A program made the position numbers and the translations under genes. A DNA stretch of 64,000 bases from Daejeonella sp. (GTDB taxonomy: Bacteria > Bacteroidota > Bacteroidia > Sphingobacteriales > Sphingobacteriaceae): the NCBI RefSeq assembly GCF_030695525.1, contig NZ_JAUYSS010000025.1, forward strand, positions 56,742 through 120,741, written 5' to 3'. The notes beneath the pieces are model-generated. The model was not told the origin of the DNA. It made no database searches and saw only the letters and a program-made list of their open reading frames with translations. This document shows, one piece after another, positions 17,659 through 27,401 of this stretch (positions are counted from its first letter, which is position 1; the number at the start of each line of letters is the position of its first letter).

Positions 17659-19761
17659 ATGAAAAAATTGCTTCAACTTCTCTGTATTTCATTATTCTTT
17701 GTATTTGGGATATTTGCATTTACTAACCAGAATGATAATAGTGAAGACTGGCCTGCATATCTTGGAGGTCCAGAAATGAATCACTATTCTTCACTTGATC
17801 AGATCAATAGATCGAATGTTAGCAGGCTTGAAGTGGCCTGGCAATATAATACGCTGGATTCAGGAGTTTTTCAGTGTAATCCGATAATTATTAAGGGCGT
17901 TTTATATGGGATCTCCGCGGCTGGCAATGTATTTGCGCTGAACGGGGCCACCGGTGAAGAGAAATGGCGGTTTAATCCGGATACTATTAAAAGGTTTCTC
18001 GTTAACCGTGGGGTAACTTACTGGGAGGATGGTGAAGACAAGCGCATTTTATGCAGTTATGATCAGTGGTTATATGCCCTCGACGCAAAAACAGGTAAGC
18101 CTGTAAAAGAATTTGGAAACAATGGCCGGGTAAGCTTGAAATCTGGCCTGGGGAAACCCGAGGCTCTCGAAAAGAAGTATTTAATGTCGAGAACACCGGG
18201 CACTATTTACAAGGATCTGCTCATTATGCCAACGGTGATGATGGAAAGTGCCGGAGCAGCCCCCGGTTTTATCCAGGCATTCAATGTCAGGACGGGGAAG
18301 ATAGCCTGGGTTTTTCATACCATACCCTTACCGGGGGAGTTTGGCTATGATACCTGGCCTGCTGATGTTCATGAGAAGGGAATTGTTGGTGGAGCGAACA
18401 ATTGGACAGGAATGGCAATTGATAATAAACGGGGCATAGTGTATGCTCCGACGGGAGCGGCGGCTCCCGATTTTTTTGGAGGAAGCAGAAAGGGGGCGAA
18501 CTTATTTTCCAGTACGCTTCTTGCTTTAGATGTTAATACAGGCAAGAGGATATGGCATTACCAGTTCGTTAGACATGATATATGGGACAGGGATATTCCT
18601 TCCCCACCGAATTTGATGACCATCAAAAGAAATGGTAAAAGCATTGATGTAGTTGCCCAATTCACAAAATCCGGTCATGTTTTTGTGTTTGACCGGGCAA
18701 CAGGGGAACCTGTTTTCCCTATCAGGGAAGTGGCTGTCCCAAAATCACCGGTTGCAGAAGAGGAGGCATGGCCTACGCAACCGCTTCCAGTCATGCCTGC
18801 TCCAGTCTCCAGGAATTTAATAACTGAGTCTGATCTGAATACAGCTTCCCCCGATTATGATTCTTTACTTCAGGTATTCCGCGGAACCGTGAAAGGCATA
18901 TTTCAGCCTTTGAGTGATAAACCTACGCTGGTTGTCCCGGGATTGAATGGTGGTGCAGAATGGGGAGGTGCAGCTGCAGATAAGGATGGTATTTTATATG
19001 TCAATTCTAATGAAGTCCCCTGGATTGTAACCATAAAGTCGAACACAGGCTTGGGGGAAATGAGTCGCGGGCAGGCAATGTACGTTCAAAATTGCAGCCC
19101 CTGCCATGGTGTGGATAAATTCGGAAATCCGGCAAGTGGATTTCCGGCTCTTAGCACTATCAAAAACAAGCTGAAGAAATCTGAAGTTCATGAGATTATT
19201 GGCAGTGGTCAGGGGAAGATGCCCGGCTTCCCTCAAATTTCGGAGGAGGACAGGAAAGCAATCTCAAACTATCTGTTTGATGAAGAGAGTGAAAAAGATA
19301 AGCTTGCTTCGGCAAAGAATGTATTCGGTGCCGTTGAGCCCTGGGATCTAAAGGGTTACAGCAAATTTCTGGATAGCAATGGGGATCCCGGAATAAAACC
19401 ACCATGGGGGATACTGACTGCAGTCGACCTGAATACCGGCTTGCATAAATGGCAGGTACCACTGGGTGATGTTAAAAAATATAAGGATCAGGGGATTAAG
19501 ACCGGGACTGAGAATTATGGCGGTCCGATAGTTACGGCGAGTGGTTTATTATTCATTGCTGCAAGCAAAGATGCCAAATTCAGGGTGTTTGATAAGCAAA
19601 ACGGAAAGCTGTTATGGGAGGCAGATCTTCCAACGGCTGGATACGCAACACCAAGTACCTATATGGTAAATGGTGTTCAATATGTTGTTGTAGCATGTGG
19701 TGGAACAAGATTAGGGGCTGATAAGGGAGATTATGTGGTTGCGTTTAAACTCCGGAAATAG
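17659..19761 (+). CDS. PQQ-dependent dehydrogenase with inserted cytochrome c domain
   Basis: A 700-residue secreted quinoprotein of the pyrroloquinoline-quinone-dependent glucose/alcohol dehydrogenase type. The signal peptide is MKKLLQLLCISLFFVFGIFA. The start EDWPAYLGGPEMNHYSSLDQ is the family hallmark, followed by eight-bladed-propeller tryptophan-docking repeats (for example LNGATGEEKWRF, DVNTGKRIWHYQF). A heme c motif, CSPCH, is at residues 479-483 inside a domain inserted between propeller blades. It would oxidise a sugar or alcohol in the periplasm and pass electrons to its own heme. Driven by composite promoter A. The substrate cannot be deduced from the sequence. Confidence 0.92.
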   Translation: MKKLLQLLCISLFFVFGIFAFTNQNDNSEDWPAYLGGPEMNHYSSLDQINRSNVSRLEVAWQYNTLDSGVFQCNPIIIKGVLYGISAAGNVFALNGATGEEKWRFNPDTIKRFLVNRGVTYWEDGEDKRILCSYDQWLYALDAKTGKPVKEFGNNGRVSLKSGLGKPEALEKKYLMSRTPGTIYKDLLIMPTVMMESAGAAPGFIQAFNVRTGKIAWVFHTIPLPGEFGYDTWPADVHEKGIVGGANNWTGMAIDNKRGIVYAPTGAAAPDFFGGSRKGANLFSSTLLALDVNTGKRIWHYQFVRHDIWDRDIPSPPNLMTIKRNGKSIDVVAQFTKSGHVFVFDRATGEPVFPIREVAVPKSPVAEEEAWPTQPLPVMPAPVSRNLITESDLNTASPDYDSLLQVFRGTVKGIFQPLSDKPTLVVPGLNGGAEWGGAAADKDGILYVNSNEVPWIVTIKSNTGLGEMSRGQAMYVQNCSPCHGVDKFGNPASGFPALSTIKNKLKKSEVHEIIGSGQGKMPGFPQISEEDRKAISNYLFDEESEKDKLASAKNVFGAVEPWDLKGYSKFLDSNGDPGIKPPWGILTAVDLNTGLHKWQVPLGDVKKYKDQGIKTGTENYGGPIVTASGLLFIAASKDAKFRVFDKQNGKLLWEADLPTAGYATPSTYMVNGVQYVVVACGGTRLGADKGDYVVAFKLRK

Positions 19762-19786
19762 ATTAATGAGCTTAATAAAATAGAAC

Positions 19787-19990
19787 AAGAATCAAGAACC
19801 AAGAGCCAGGAATCAAGACTAAATCCATGTTAACTATGCATTTAGCATTATTGAACAAGGATCAAGGTACAAAGGATAAATAACAAGGAACAATGAACGA
19901 GGAACAAAAAACAAAGACATTGATATTCATTGGACAATTAGTTTCTCATATCTCATATCTCACATCTCATATCTCACATCTCACATCTCA
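19787..19990. repeat. Imperfect tandem repeat region, copy 1
   Basis: Low-complexity spacer in two parts. The first has caagaaccaagagccaggaa-type purine-rich units (to about 19915). The second has tandem 9-10-bp units of the form (t/a)catctcatat ending directly before the thuA-like ATG. Copies occur at 52479-52679 (same strand) and 41171-41321 (inverted). The purine part matches copy 3 at 29 of 30 bases. Confidence 0.75.
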
Positions 19991-19993
19991 ACA

Positions 19994-21034
19994 ATGAATA
20001 CACAATCAAACTCTACTAGAATTTCAATCCTGATTAAGTATACTTTAATAGGCATACTACTTCTTTCCATACATTCAGCCTTTGCTCAAAAAGAAGGTCC
20101 CTGGCTGCATTTTTCACCCCCTGAAGGGCAATCTAATGGAAAATATATTGTTCTTGTTGGCGGGGATGAGGCCTACCGTTCAGAAGAGTCCTTACCAATG
20201 CTGGCCAAAATTTTAGCCGAACATCATGGATTCCGGACTACTGTACTATTCGCCATTAATCCTGAAACCGGGTTTATTGATCCGAATTTTCATCAGAATA
20301 TTCCGGGTCTTCAATTTTTATCAACAGCCGATCTGATGATCATTGCAACCCGGTTCAGAGAGCTGCCGGATGATCAGATGCAGCACATCCACAATTATTT
20401 TGTAGCAGGGAAGCCGGTAATTGGCTTGCGGACTGCCACACATGCATTTCATTATAGCCGGAATCCGAATAATAAGTATGCGAAGTATGGATTTAAAAGT
20501 GTACAGAAGGGCTGGGAAGGCGGATTTGGGAAGCGTATACTGGGAGAAAACTGGGTGAATCATCACGGAGCCAGTGGAAAGGAGGGCACCCGGGGATTAA
20601 TAAACGGACTGGAAGCTGCAGATGGCAATCCGATACTGAAGGGAATCAATGACATCTGGACAACAACTGAGGTATACGGGATTAAAAGTCTCCCATCAAA
20701 TTCTAAGGTTTTGCTTTGGGGACAGGGAACAGAGGGAGTGTTTCCTGCTGGATCGGGTATCTGGACAAGGTCCATCATGCCGGTTGCCTGGACCAGAACT
20801 TATTTAAGTGAGTCAGGTAAAAACGGCAGAGTGTTTACAACTACCATGGGCGCTGCAATTGATTTTATCAATGAGGATTTGAGGCGCCTGGTTGTGAATG
20901 CGTCCTACTGGACTGTGGGTCTGGAGAAAAATATACCCGAGAAGAGCAATGTAGATTTTGTAGGTAAATATGAACCTACAATGTTCGGAATGAATGGGTT
21001 TCAGAAGGCTAAAAAGCCGCTGGATTATAAATAA
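19994..21034 (+). CDS. ThuA-domain protein, secreted
   Basis: A 346-residue ThuA-like protein with a signal peptide (IKYTLIGILLLSIHSAFAQ). The class-I-glutamine-amidotransferase-like fold shows in YIVLVGGDEAYRSEESLPML and GKPVIGLRTATHAF, and the family's conserved NHHGASGKEGT follows. ThuA proteins were first linked to trehalose/3-keto-disaccharide use in rhizobia and are common in Planctomycete and Bacteroidota sugar loci; their catalytic role is unsettled. It follows the PQQ dehydrogenase, separated by the repeat region. Confidence 0.9.
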   Translation: MNTQSNSTRISILIKYTLIGILLLSIHSAFAQKEGPWLHFSPPEGQSNGKYIVLVGGDEAYRSEESLPMLAKILAEHHGFRTTVLFAINPETGFIDPNFHQNIPGLQFLSTADLMIIATRFRELPDDQMQHIHNYFVAGKPVIGLRTATHAFHYSRNPNNKYAKYGFKSVQKGWEGGFGKRILGENWVNHHGASGKEGTRGLINGLEAADGNPILKGINDIWTTTEVYGIKSLPSNSKVLLWGQGTEGVFPAGSGIWTRSIMPVAWTRTYLSESGKNGRVFTTTMGAAIDFINEDLRRLVVNASYWTVGLEKNIPEKSNVDFVGKYEPTMFGMNGFQKAKKPLDYK

Positions 21035-21046
21035 AAGAATGCACGA

Positions 21047-21298
21047 TAAGTTCGTCTTCGCTTTCGAAAGAGCGAGGACTTACGAACTTACTTAGGCGAC
21101 ATGCAAGATAAGTTCGTCAGTCGCCTCCCAGATATGTGACTAACGAAATCTACTTTCCACTCGTTTAGGTGATTTCGCGAGTCTGAGAGTAAAAACTCTG
21201 CTGTTCGGGATGTTAGCTGCGCATCCCGCACTCCAGATAAAAGCGGGTTTTAAACCCGCATCATCTGAAATTCGACATGCCTTGCAGAACATGTCGAA
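21047..21298. repeat. Cluster of palindromic hairpins before susC
   Basis: At least five inverted repeats in 250 bp: TAAGTTCGT/ACGAACTTA (21047-21055/21082-21090) around an inner CGCTTTCGAAAGAGCG; AGGCGA/TCGCCT (21094/21121); CGGGATG/CATCCCG (21206/21222); GCGGGTTT/AAACCCGC (21243-21259); TTCGACATG/CATGTCGAA (21271/21290). Different families are packed side by side, as in REP/palindrome clusters. Some may end thuA-like transcripts. Confidence 0.7.
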
Positions 21299-21402
21299 CA
21301 GCGGTGTCCCGAAATATATTTTAAGGTGTAAAACAGAGCAATAATGGATTTAAAGCCATAATTGTAATAAATCAGCTATTTATCTGATAAATAGCATTCT
21401 TG

Positions 21403-21465
21403 TAATATAGTATTATTAATATAAATAGAAGTACTGGACTGAGGCTCATATGAAGGTTAAATTTG
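21403..21465 (+). promoter_or_regulatory. Composite promoter B of the susCD operon
   Basis: The 31-bp site at 21403-21433 starts TAATATAGTATT and ends AGAAGTA, with 26 of 31 bases equal to site A. The perfect -7 element TAAATTTG starts at 21458, again 25 bp after the site. The predicted start near 21471 leaves a leader of about 20 nt before the SusC ATG. Confidence 0.78.
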
Positions 21466-21490
21466 ATTTCACCTTAAACAATAATTAATT

Positions 21491-24400
21491 ATGAGAAGTA
21501 TTTTACTACTATTTTTCGTGTTGTTTAGTACGTCGTACTATGCAAATGCCCAAAATCGCAACATAAGTGGTGTGGTTTCTGACACGAAGGGAGAGACTCT
21601 TCCCGGAGTGAGTGTTAAAGTAAAAGGATCAGCAATAGGAACATCCACAGATTTGGATGGAAAGTATTCCTTAAGCGTACCCCCCAATTCAACATTGGTT
21701 ATTACTTACATTGGCTATGTAACCAAAGAGGTTGCTGTAAATGATCAATCACAGATCAACATTACTTTAGAGTCATCTTCAACATCTTTGAGTGAAGTTG
21801 TTGTTACAGCTCTGGGTATAGAGCGGGAATCGAAAACCCTGACCTATACTGTACAAACTGTAAACCCAGAGGCACTGTCAAAGGCCCGTGAATTTAACGT
21901 GGCAAATTCCTTAGCAGGTAAAGTTGCAGGATTGAACTTTCAAACATCTACTCAAGGTGTTGGCGGTGCTTCCAGATTAATATTAAGAGGTAACCGTTCC
22001 ATCAGCGGAACCAGTGAGCCTCTTTATATTGTGGATGGGGTTCCCGGAAATTTCACAAACATCAATCCTGATGATGTAGAAAGTATTACAGTTCTTAAAG
22101 GACCTAATGCTGCTGCATTGTATGGTTCATCTGCAAGTAATGGTGCTGTTGTAATCAATACAAAAAAAGGAGCTGACGGTTTTAAGGTTAGCTTTAATCA
22201 GTCTTACACTGCTGACCTGCCTAATATCCTGATTGATTATCAGAATGAGTATGGTCAGGGAACAAATGGTATATATGCAAAGCAATCTGCCCGTAACTGG
22301 GGCCCAAGAATGGATGGCAGAATGGTGGAGCACTGGTCAAATGATCCAAATTGGACAGGACCTAAAGAATATGCATTCCTTCCACAGCCGGATAACATCC
22401 GGGACTTTTTCCAGACTGGTAAATTATCTGCATCTAACTTAGCGATATCAACAGGTAACGAAAAGCACCAGACCTATTTTTCTTATACTTTTACTGAAGG
22501 AAATGGTGTAGTGCGTAATAATGATATTAGCCAGCATAACGCCAACTTGAGATTAAACAACAAACTTGGAGACAAGTTGACTCTTGATTCAAAACTTTCA
22601 TATATAAAGAAGAATATTCTAAATCCAATTCCCGCATTTATTAACTATGAGAATCAAATGTGGAATGGATATCAGATCCTGCGTAACTTACGTACTGAGG
22701 ATATCAGAAAATATGAATTCACAGACCCTGCTACAGGTTATCCGGTCCGTCACTATTGGAACGTAGCCGATTTGGATCCCGGAAATGCATATGGTATTGT
22801 AGAAAAAATCAGAAATAATACTTTTGAAGATCAGGTAACTGCCTTTTCAACATTGAAATATGATTTCAGCAAAAATTTATCTGCTTTTGTCAGATCTTCA
22901 TTGATTCGCTCGTTTGGCAGTTCAGAAAAGACCCTTCAGGGAGGCCTTGTAAATTTATTGCCTGTTACGGGTTCATACTCAGTGGGTGCCAGCGATGCTA
23001 CCCGTTGGGATAATGACGTTTTAGTTTCTTATAAGGGCACATTTAAGAGTGACTTTGAATACAATGCAAATATAGGTGCAAGTACTCGTTTAAACCGGAA
23101 TTCTTCAACCAGTTCAAGTACCGGTGTTGGTTTAACTGTTCCGAACTTTTATGCTTTATCAAATACCCAGCAGGTTGTTTCTTCTTATAATGTAGGAAGT
23201 CCAAGGGATATGAGTTCAGTATATGGTTTTGGTCAGATTGGTTATAAGGGCGTTGTATATCTTGATGTAACCGGACGTAATGACTGGAGTTCAACACTTC
23301 CACGTGATAACTGGTCATACTTTTACCCTTCTGTTGGTTTAACAACCATCGTATCAGATATGATTGATATGCCTTCTTTTGTAAGCTTCGCTAAATTGAA
23401 AGCTTCTTATGCAGAAGTAGGTAGTGATACTTCACCATTCCAGTTGGATCGTACAGCAAGTATTGCTGCAGGTGGTTATAATGGATTCCTTACTTTAAGT
23501 GGAACATTACCTAATGCTCAGCTTAAACCAGAACGTACTAAAGGATTGGAATTGGGAGCAGATGTTCGCTTATTTAATGGCAGATTCGGAGTGGATTTCA
23601 CATATTATAAAACAAACACTTTCAATCAATTGTTCTCAATTTCATTACCTCCGGCTTCAGGAGCTTCCAGCTTCTTTACCAATGGTGGTGATGTACAAAA
23701 TAAGGGTATAGAATTAATGTTGAGTGGCAGTCCGGTTTCTTCTCCAAATGGATTGAACTGGGATATCGCCGTTAATTTCTCACGTAACGTAGGTGTGGTT
23801 CAGAAAATTCATGATACCCGATCTGCAATTATCCTTCAGGCAGGTGACCTTCGTGAAATCAGGGTTGAGGCTGGAAAGCGTTGGGGTGAAATGTATGTCA
23901 GAGGATTTGCAAGAGATCCACAGGGACGTATCATCGTTGAAAATAGCGGACAGCCAAGATACACTGCAGGAAAAACTGTTTATGCAGGTAATTCTGAGCC
24001 TGACTGGTTAGGTGGTATTCAAAACTCACTTTCTTTCAAGAGATTTAATTTTAGTTTCCTGATTGACGTTCGTCAGGGTGGTGAAATAGTTTCTTATACT
24101 AACTCCCAATTAGCAGCAGCAGGACTTACTAAGGAGACTGCAGTGGGTAGAGAAGGAAATTTAGTATTTGGAAAGGACTTTTTCACAACTGCGGGTGCCG
24201 TTAGAGTTGATGGTACTCCGAATACATTACCGATCAATGTTCAGGGATTCTGGGAATCAACCGGTGGGAGATCTGCAGGTTTGGTTGGAGAAATTCACAC
24301 ATCTTCAGCATCAAATGCACGACTTAGAGAGGTAGTTTTTGGATATTCTTTACCTAAGAAAACTCTTGGTGTTCCGATGAATATTGCTTTAACAGGCAGG

Positions 24401-24541
24401 AATGTATTCTTCCTGTATAATAAAGCACAATACATTGACCCGGATATGGTAGTTGGCACCAGTGCTGCTAATCAGGGTGATAGTAGTTTCGGCCCGCCTA
24501 CTACAAGATCATTAGGAATTAATGTAAGTGTGGACTTTTAA
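21491..24541 (+). CDS. SusC/RagA-family TonB-linked outer-membrane transporter
   Basis: A 1016-residue TonB-dependent transporter of the SusC type. It has a signal peptide (ending about residue 20, YYANAQ), a carboxypeptidase-regulatory-like domain (RNISGVVSDTKGETLPGVSV ... YIGY, about 23-95), a TonB-box-like LSEVVVTALGI near 105, and a plug domain with LRGNRSISGTSEPLYIVDGV and VLKGPNAAALYG. The beta-barrel ends in an aromatic residue (SVDF). It imports large ligands, usually glycans, together with the SusD lipoprotein encoded 23 bp downstream. Composite promoter B lies just upstream. Ligand unknown. Confidence 0.97.
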   Translation: MRSILLLFFVLFSTSYYANAQNRNISGVVSDTKGETLPGVSVKVKGSAIGTSTDLDGKYSLSVPPNSTLVITYIGYVTKEVAVNDQSQINITLESSSTSLSEVVVTALGIERESKTLTYTVQTVNPEALSKAREFNVANSLAGKVAGLNFQTSTQGVGGASRLILRGNRSISGTSEPLYIVDGVPGNFTNINPDDVESITVLKGPNAAALYGSSASNGAVVINTKKGADGFKVSFNQSYTADLPNILIDYQNEYGQGTNGIYAKQSARNWGPRMDGRMVEHWSNDPNWTGPKEYAFLPQPDNIRDFFQTGKLSASNLAISTGNEKHQTYFSYTFTEGNGVVRNNDISQHNANLRLNNKLGDKLTLDSKLSYIKKNILNPIPAFINYENQMWNGYQILRNLRTEDIRKYEFTDPATGYPVRHYWNVADLDPGNAYGIVEKIRNNTFEDQVTAFSTLKYDFSKNLSAFVRSSLIRSFGSSEKTLQGGLVNLLPVTGSYSVGASDATRWDNDVLVSYKGTFKSDFEYNANIGASTRLNRNSSTSSSTGVGLTVPNFYALSNTQQVVSSYNVGSPRDMSSVYGFGQIGYKGVVYLDVTGRNDWSSTLPRDNWSYFYPSVGLTTIVSDMIDMPSFVSFAKLKASYAEVGSDTSPFQLDRTASIAAGGYNGFLTLSGTLPNAQLKPERTKGLELGADVRLFNGRFGVDFTYYKTNTFNQLFSISLPPASGASSFFTNGGDVQNKGIELMLSGSPVSSPNGLNWDIAVNFSRNVGVVQKIHDTRSAIILQAGDLREIRVEAGKRWGEMYVRGFARDPQGRIIVENSGQPRYTAGKTVYAGNSEPDWLGGIQNSLSFKRFNFSFLIDVRQGGEIVSYTNSQLAAAGLTKETAVGREGNLVFGKDFFTTAGAVRVDGTPNTLPINVQGFWESTGGRSAGLVGEIHTSSASNARLREVVFGYSLPKKTLGVPMNIALTGRNVFFLYNKAQYIDPDMVVGTSAANQGDSSFGPPTTRSLGINVSVDF

Positions 24542-24564
24542 TTAATAATTAAAATATAAGTATT

Positions 24565-26145
24565 ATGAAATCATTTAGATTAACATCGGTTATCTACATA
24601 TTAACCTTCATCTTAACAGCTGTTTCGCTGAACAGTTGTACTAAGAATTACGAGGAATTAAATACTCGGCCGGATGCAATTATTGCTGATAAACTGGGCT
24701 CAGCTCAGATCGGGCAGGTATTTGCAAGAGCTCAGTTTACAACAATGACTTCCAGTTTCGAAGTTACACAAAACCTGTTTGCTGATATGTTCTCCCAATA
24801 TTATGCACTGACCAGGCAGAGTTTCAACTCTGACAGATATGTGAATGTTGCCAGTTGGGCAAATGGCGCATTTAATGCCTTTTATAGTGGTGTAGGCAAG
24901 GATTTAGCATTTATTGAAGAATTGTCTGCTAAGAATCAACTGGCACTCCCTAATGCGGTAATCAAAGTCTGGAAAGTAAATTCATATCACAGAATTACTG
25001 ACTATTGGGGCCCGGTTCCGTACAGTGAAGTAGGATCAGGTAAAGTCTCAATAAAATATGATACACAGGAGTCTATTTACACCGACTTTTTCAAACTTTT
25101 GGATGAGGCTGTGGTTGTTTTGAAAGCAAATACAGGAAAAACGGTATTTGCAGCTGATGATTTGATTTACAAAGGTGATGTGAACAAATGGCTGGCTTTG
25201 GCAAATTCCCTGAGACTACGTTTGGCATTACGCGTTAAATATGTCAATCCGGCTTTGGCTAAAACTCAAGCAGAAAAGGCAGTTGCTGATGGTGTAATCT
25301 TAGCCAACAGTGGGAATGCATTTGTCTATACTTCTATCAATAACCTGAATCCGCTTGGAAATATCTCCAATTTTGATAACTGGAGAATGAGTACCTCCAT
25401 GGAGAGTATTCTGGTTGGTTATAATGATCCAAGACTTCCTCATTATTGGGAGCCTGTAGTTAGAGATCTTCGTAACGATGGTCGTCAGTATCATGGTCTT
25501 AGAAATGGTCAAAAAGTAGAGGATATGAGTGGAGGCCCACAAAATGAGTCACATTCAAAAATTGATATCAAGTGGTGGCGTCCTGATAGAGGTGGTTCCA
25601 ATCCTCCGTTATTAGTAATGAATGCAGCTGAAGTTTATTTCTTAAGAGCAGAGGGAGCACTTGCAGGCTGGAATATGGGTGGTACTGCCAAGGCTTTGTA
25701 TGAAAAAGGTATTGAAACTTCTTTACAGGAGGTAGCATCTGCCTCAGCTGCAGTAATTGCAAGCTATTTAAGTAGCACTAATATACCTGTTGCAATTAAC
25801 GATGTTCATAAAACCCCTGCAGTTAGTAATATCCCTGTAGCGTATGAATCAGCAGGGTCTTTAGAAAGACAATTGGAACAAATTATCACACAAAAGTGGA
25901 TTGCAATGTTTCCGAATGGATGGGAAGCATGGACAGAAATGAGAAGAACGGGCTATCCTAAATATTTACCAAGATTAAATTCTGATAATCCCGATGTTCC
26001 GAAAGATGTGATGATTAGAAGAATTATGTATGCTGAAGGAGAAGTTACCAGTAATCCTGATGGTCTGAAAGCTGCGCAAGCACTGCCGGAACTTGCTGGT
26101 GGGGATAAAAACAGCACTAAACTATGGTGGGATAAAAAGCCATAA
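24565..26145 (+). CDS. SusD/RagB-family surface lipoprotein
   Basis: A 526-residue SusD-like protein. The lipobox LNSC near residue 25 is followed by the typical TKNYEELNTRPDA. The helical TPR-like core includes VIKVWKVNSYHRITDYWGPVPYS-type family motifs and the C-terminal WIAMFPNGWEAWTEMRRTGYP. It caps the SusC transporter and binds the ligand at the cell surface. A terminator-like hairpin follows at 26173. Confidence 0.95.
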   Translation: MKSFRLTSVIYILTFILTAVSLNSCTKNYEELNTRPDAIIADKLGSAQIGQVFARAQFTTMTSSFEVTQNLFADMFSQYYALTRQSFNSDRYVNVASWANGAFNAFYSGVGKDLAFIEELSAKNQLALPNAVIKVWKVNSYHRITDYWGPVPYSEVGSGKVSIKYDTQESIYTDFFKLLDEAVVVLKANTGKTVFAADDLIYKGDVNKWLALANSLRLRLALRVKYVNPALAKTQAEKAVADGVILANSGNAFVYTSINNLNPLGNISNFDNWRMSTSMESILVGYNDPRLPHYWEPVVRDLRNDGRQYHGLRNGQKVEDMSGGPQNESHSKIDIKWWRPDRGGSNPPLLVMNAAEVYFLRAEGALAGWNMGGTAKALYEKGIETSLQEVASASAAVIASYLSSTNIPVAINDVHKTPAVSNIPVAYESAGSLERQLEQIITQKWIAMFPNGWEAWTEMRRTGYPKYLPRLNSDNPDVPKDVMIRRIMYAEGEVTSNPDGLKAAQALPELAGGDKNSTKLWWDKKP

Positions 26146-26172
26146 TTCTGATTAAAATAGTAATGGAATTCC

Positions 26173-26206
26173 GGTACAGCCTTCCTGAAAGATGGAAAGC
26201 TGTACC
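26173..26206 (+). terminator. Intrinsic terminator after susD
   Basis: GGTACAGCCTTCC (26173-26185) pairs with GGAAAGCTGTACC (26194-26206) at 12 of 13 positions around an 8-nt loop. The downstream sequence agattttcatt gives a modest T run. It probably reduces or ends transcription between susD and the next genes. Confidence 0.7.
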
Positions 26207-26290
26207 AGATTTTCATTAAATATTATAAATTCATGAATTGAACCGGAAATGATTCTTTTAATCCTGAAATACTCCTTCAGACAAAAATAA

Positions 26291-27328
26291 ATGATAAATA
26301 AACCGATGAAAAATAGAATTCAACGTCGTGATTTCCTTAGAACCGCAGCGGTAGCAGGTATTGGTATTGGAATGACCAGTATGTCTCAAATGTTATTTGC
26401 AAATGATACTTCTCAAAGAAAGATCAGAATTGGTATTATCGGTCTATCAGTACATACTGAGGCTTTTTCAGAAATGCTTAATGCGGAAGTGGTTGATGCG
26501 GATATCAGTGGATTTCGGGTTGTTGCAATCTATCACCCAAAAGGTAATCCTGATGTCGAATTCAAAGCTGAGATGCTGGCCGACTGGGCCGTAAAGGCTA
26601 AAGGACGGGGAATTGAGCTTGTTGATTCTGTAGATGAGATGCTTGCTATGTCGGATGTTGTGATGCTTGAAACCAATGACGGAAGGCCGCATATGGAGCA
26701 ATTATTGCCTGTTTTCAAAGCCGGAAAACCAGTGTTTATAGATAAGCCAATAGCAGCGAATTTAAAAGATGTGGTCGAAATATTGAACGCAGCAAAAAAA
26801 TACAATGTGCCTATTTTCTCTTCCTCGTCGTTGCGCTATGTTAGCGGGGCCCAGGAAGTGCGAAATGGCAAGGTGGGTAAAGTCCTCGGTGCAGAGGCCT
26901 ATAGCCCTGCCTCATTACAGGCATCCCACACAGATATGTTTTGGTATGGGATTCATGGTGTGGAGTCACTATATACGATAATGGGAGGCGCTGGTTGCCA
27001 GCAGGTAACCCGTACTCACACTCAGGATGCAGATGTTATTGTTGGCACCTGGGAGGGTGGCCGGATTGGGGTATTCAGAGGTTTGCGGGCCGGTACCAGA
27101 GGATATGGGGGGACTGCATTTGGTGAAAAAGGGATAGCTACAATTGGGACATTTGAAGGTTACAGGCGATTACTTGTTCCGGTAACTGAATTTTTCCGTA
27201 CCCTGAAATCTCCTGTTGATCTGGCCGAAACACTGGAGATCTATGCATTTATGGAAGCGGCTGATGAAAGTAAACGACTTGGTGGCGTTCCGGTGACTTT
27301 GGCAAGTGTGCTGGCAAAAGCGAATTAA
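26291..27328 (+). CDS. Gfo/Idh/MocA-family oxidoreductase, Tat-exported
   Basis: A 345-residue protein. The N-terminus IQRRDFLRTAAVAGIGIGM is a clear twin-arginine signal, so a folded, cofactor-loaded enzyme is sent to the periplasm, as known for glucose-fructose oxidoreductase. The Rossmann motif is GIIGLSVHTEAF, less glycine-rich than usual, and the lysine motif is IDKP in place of EKP. The ATG at 26306 is an alternative start. It has a close paralogue of the same length at 33437. Confidence 0.88.
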   Translation: MINKPMKNRIQRRDFLRTAAVAGIGIGMTSMSQMLFANDTSQRKIRIGIIGLSVHTEAFSEMLNAEVVDADISGFRVVAIYHPKGNPDVEFKAEMLADWAVKAKGRGIELVDSVDEMLAMSDVVMLETNDGRPHMEQLLPVFKAGKPVFIDKPIAANLKDVVEILNAAKKYNVPIFSSSSLRYVSGAQEVRNGKVGKVLGAEAYSPASLQASHTDMFWYGIHGVESLYTIMGGAGCQQVTRTHTQDADVIVGTWEGGRIGVFRGLRAGTRGYGGTAFGEKGIATIGTFEGYRRLLVPVTEFFRTLKSPVDLAETLEIYAFMEAADESKRLGGVPVTLASVLAKAN

Positions 27329-27401
27329 TCATAGAGTAATCATTCTAAAATTATCAATTAAATAAAACAACAGTTTCAAATTATTAAAACAATAAGCATT
27401 T

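Noticed and set aside
19921..19990. CATCTCA tandem units considered as a CRISPR array
   Set aside because: Units are 9-10 bp and contiguous without spacers, and no cas gene is in the window.
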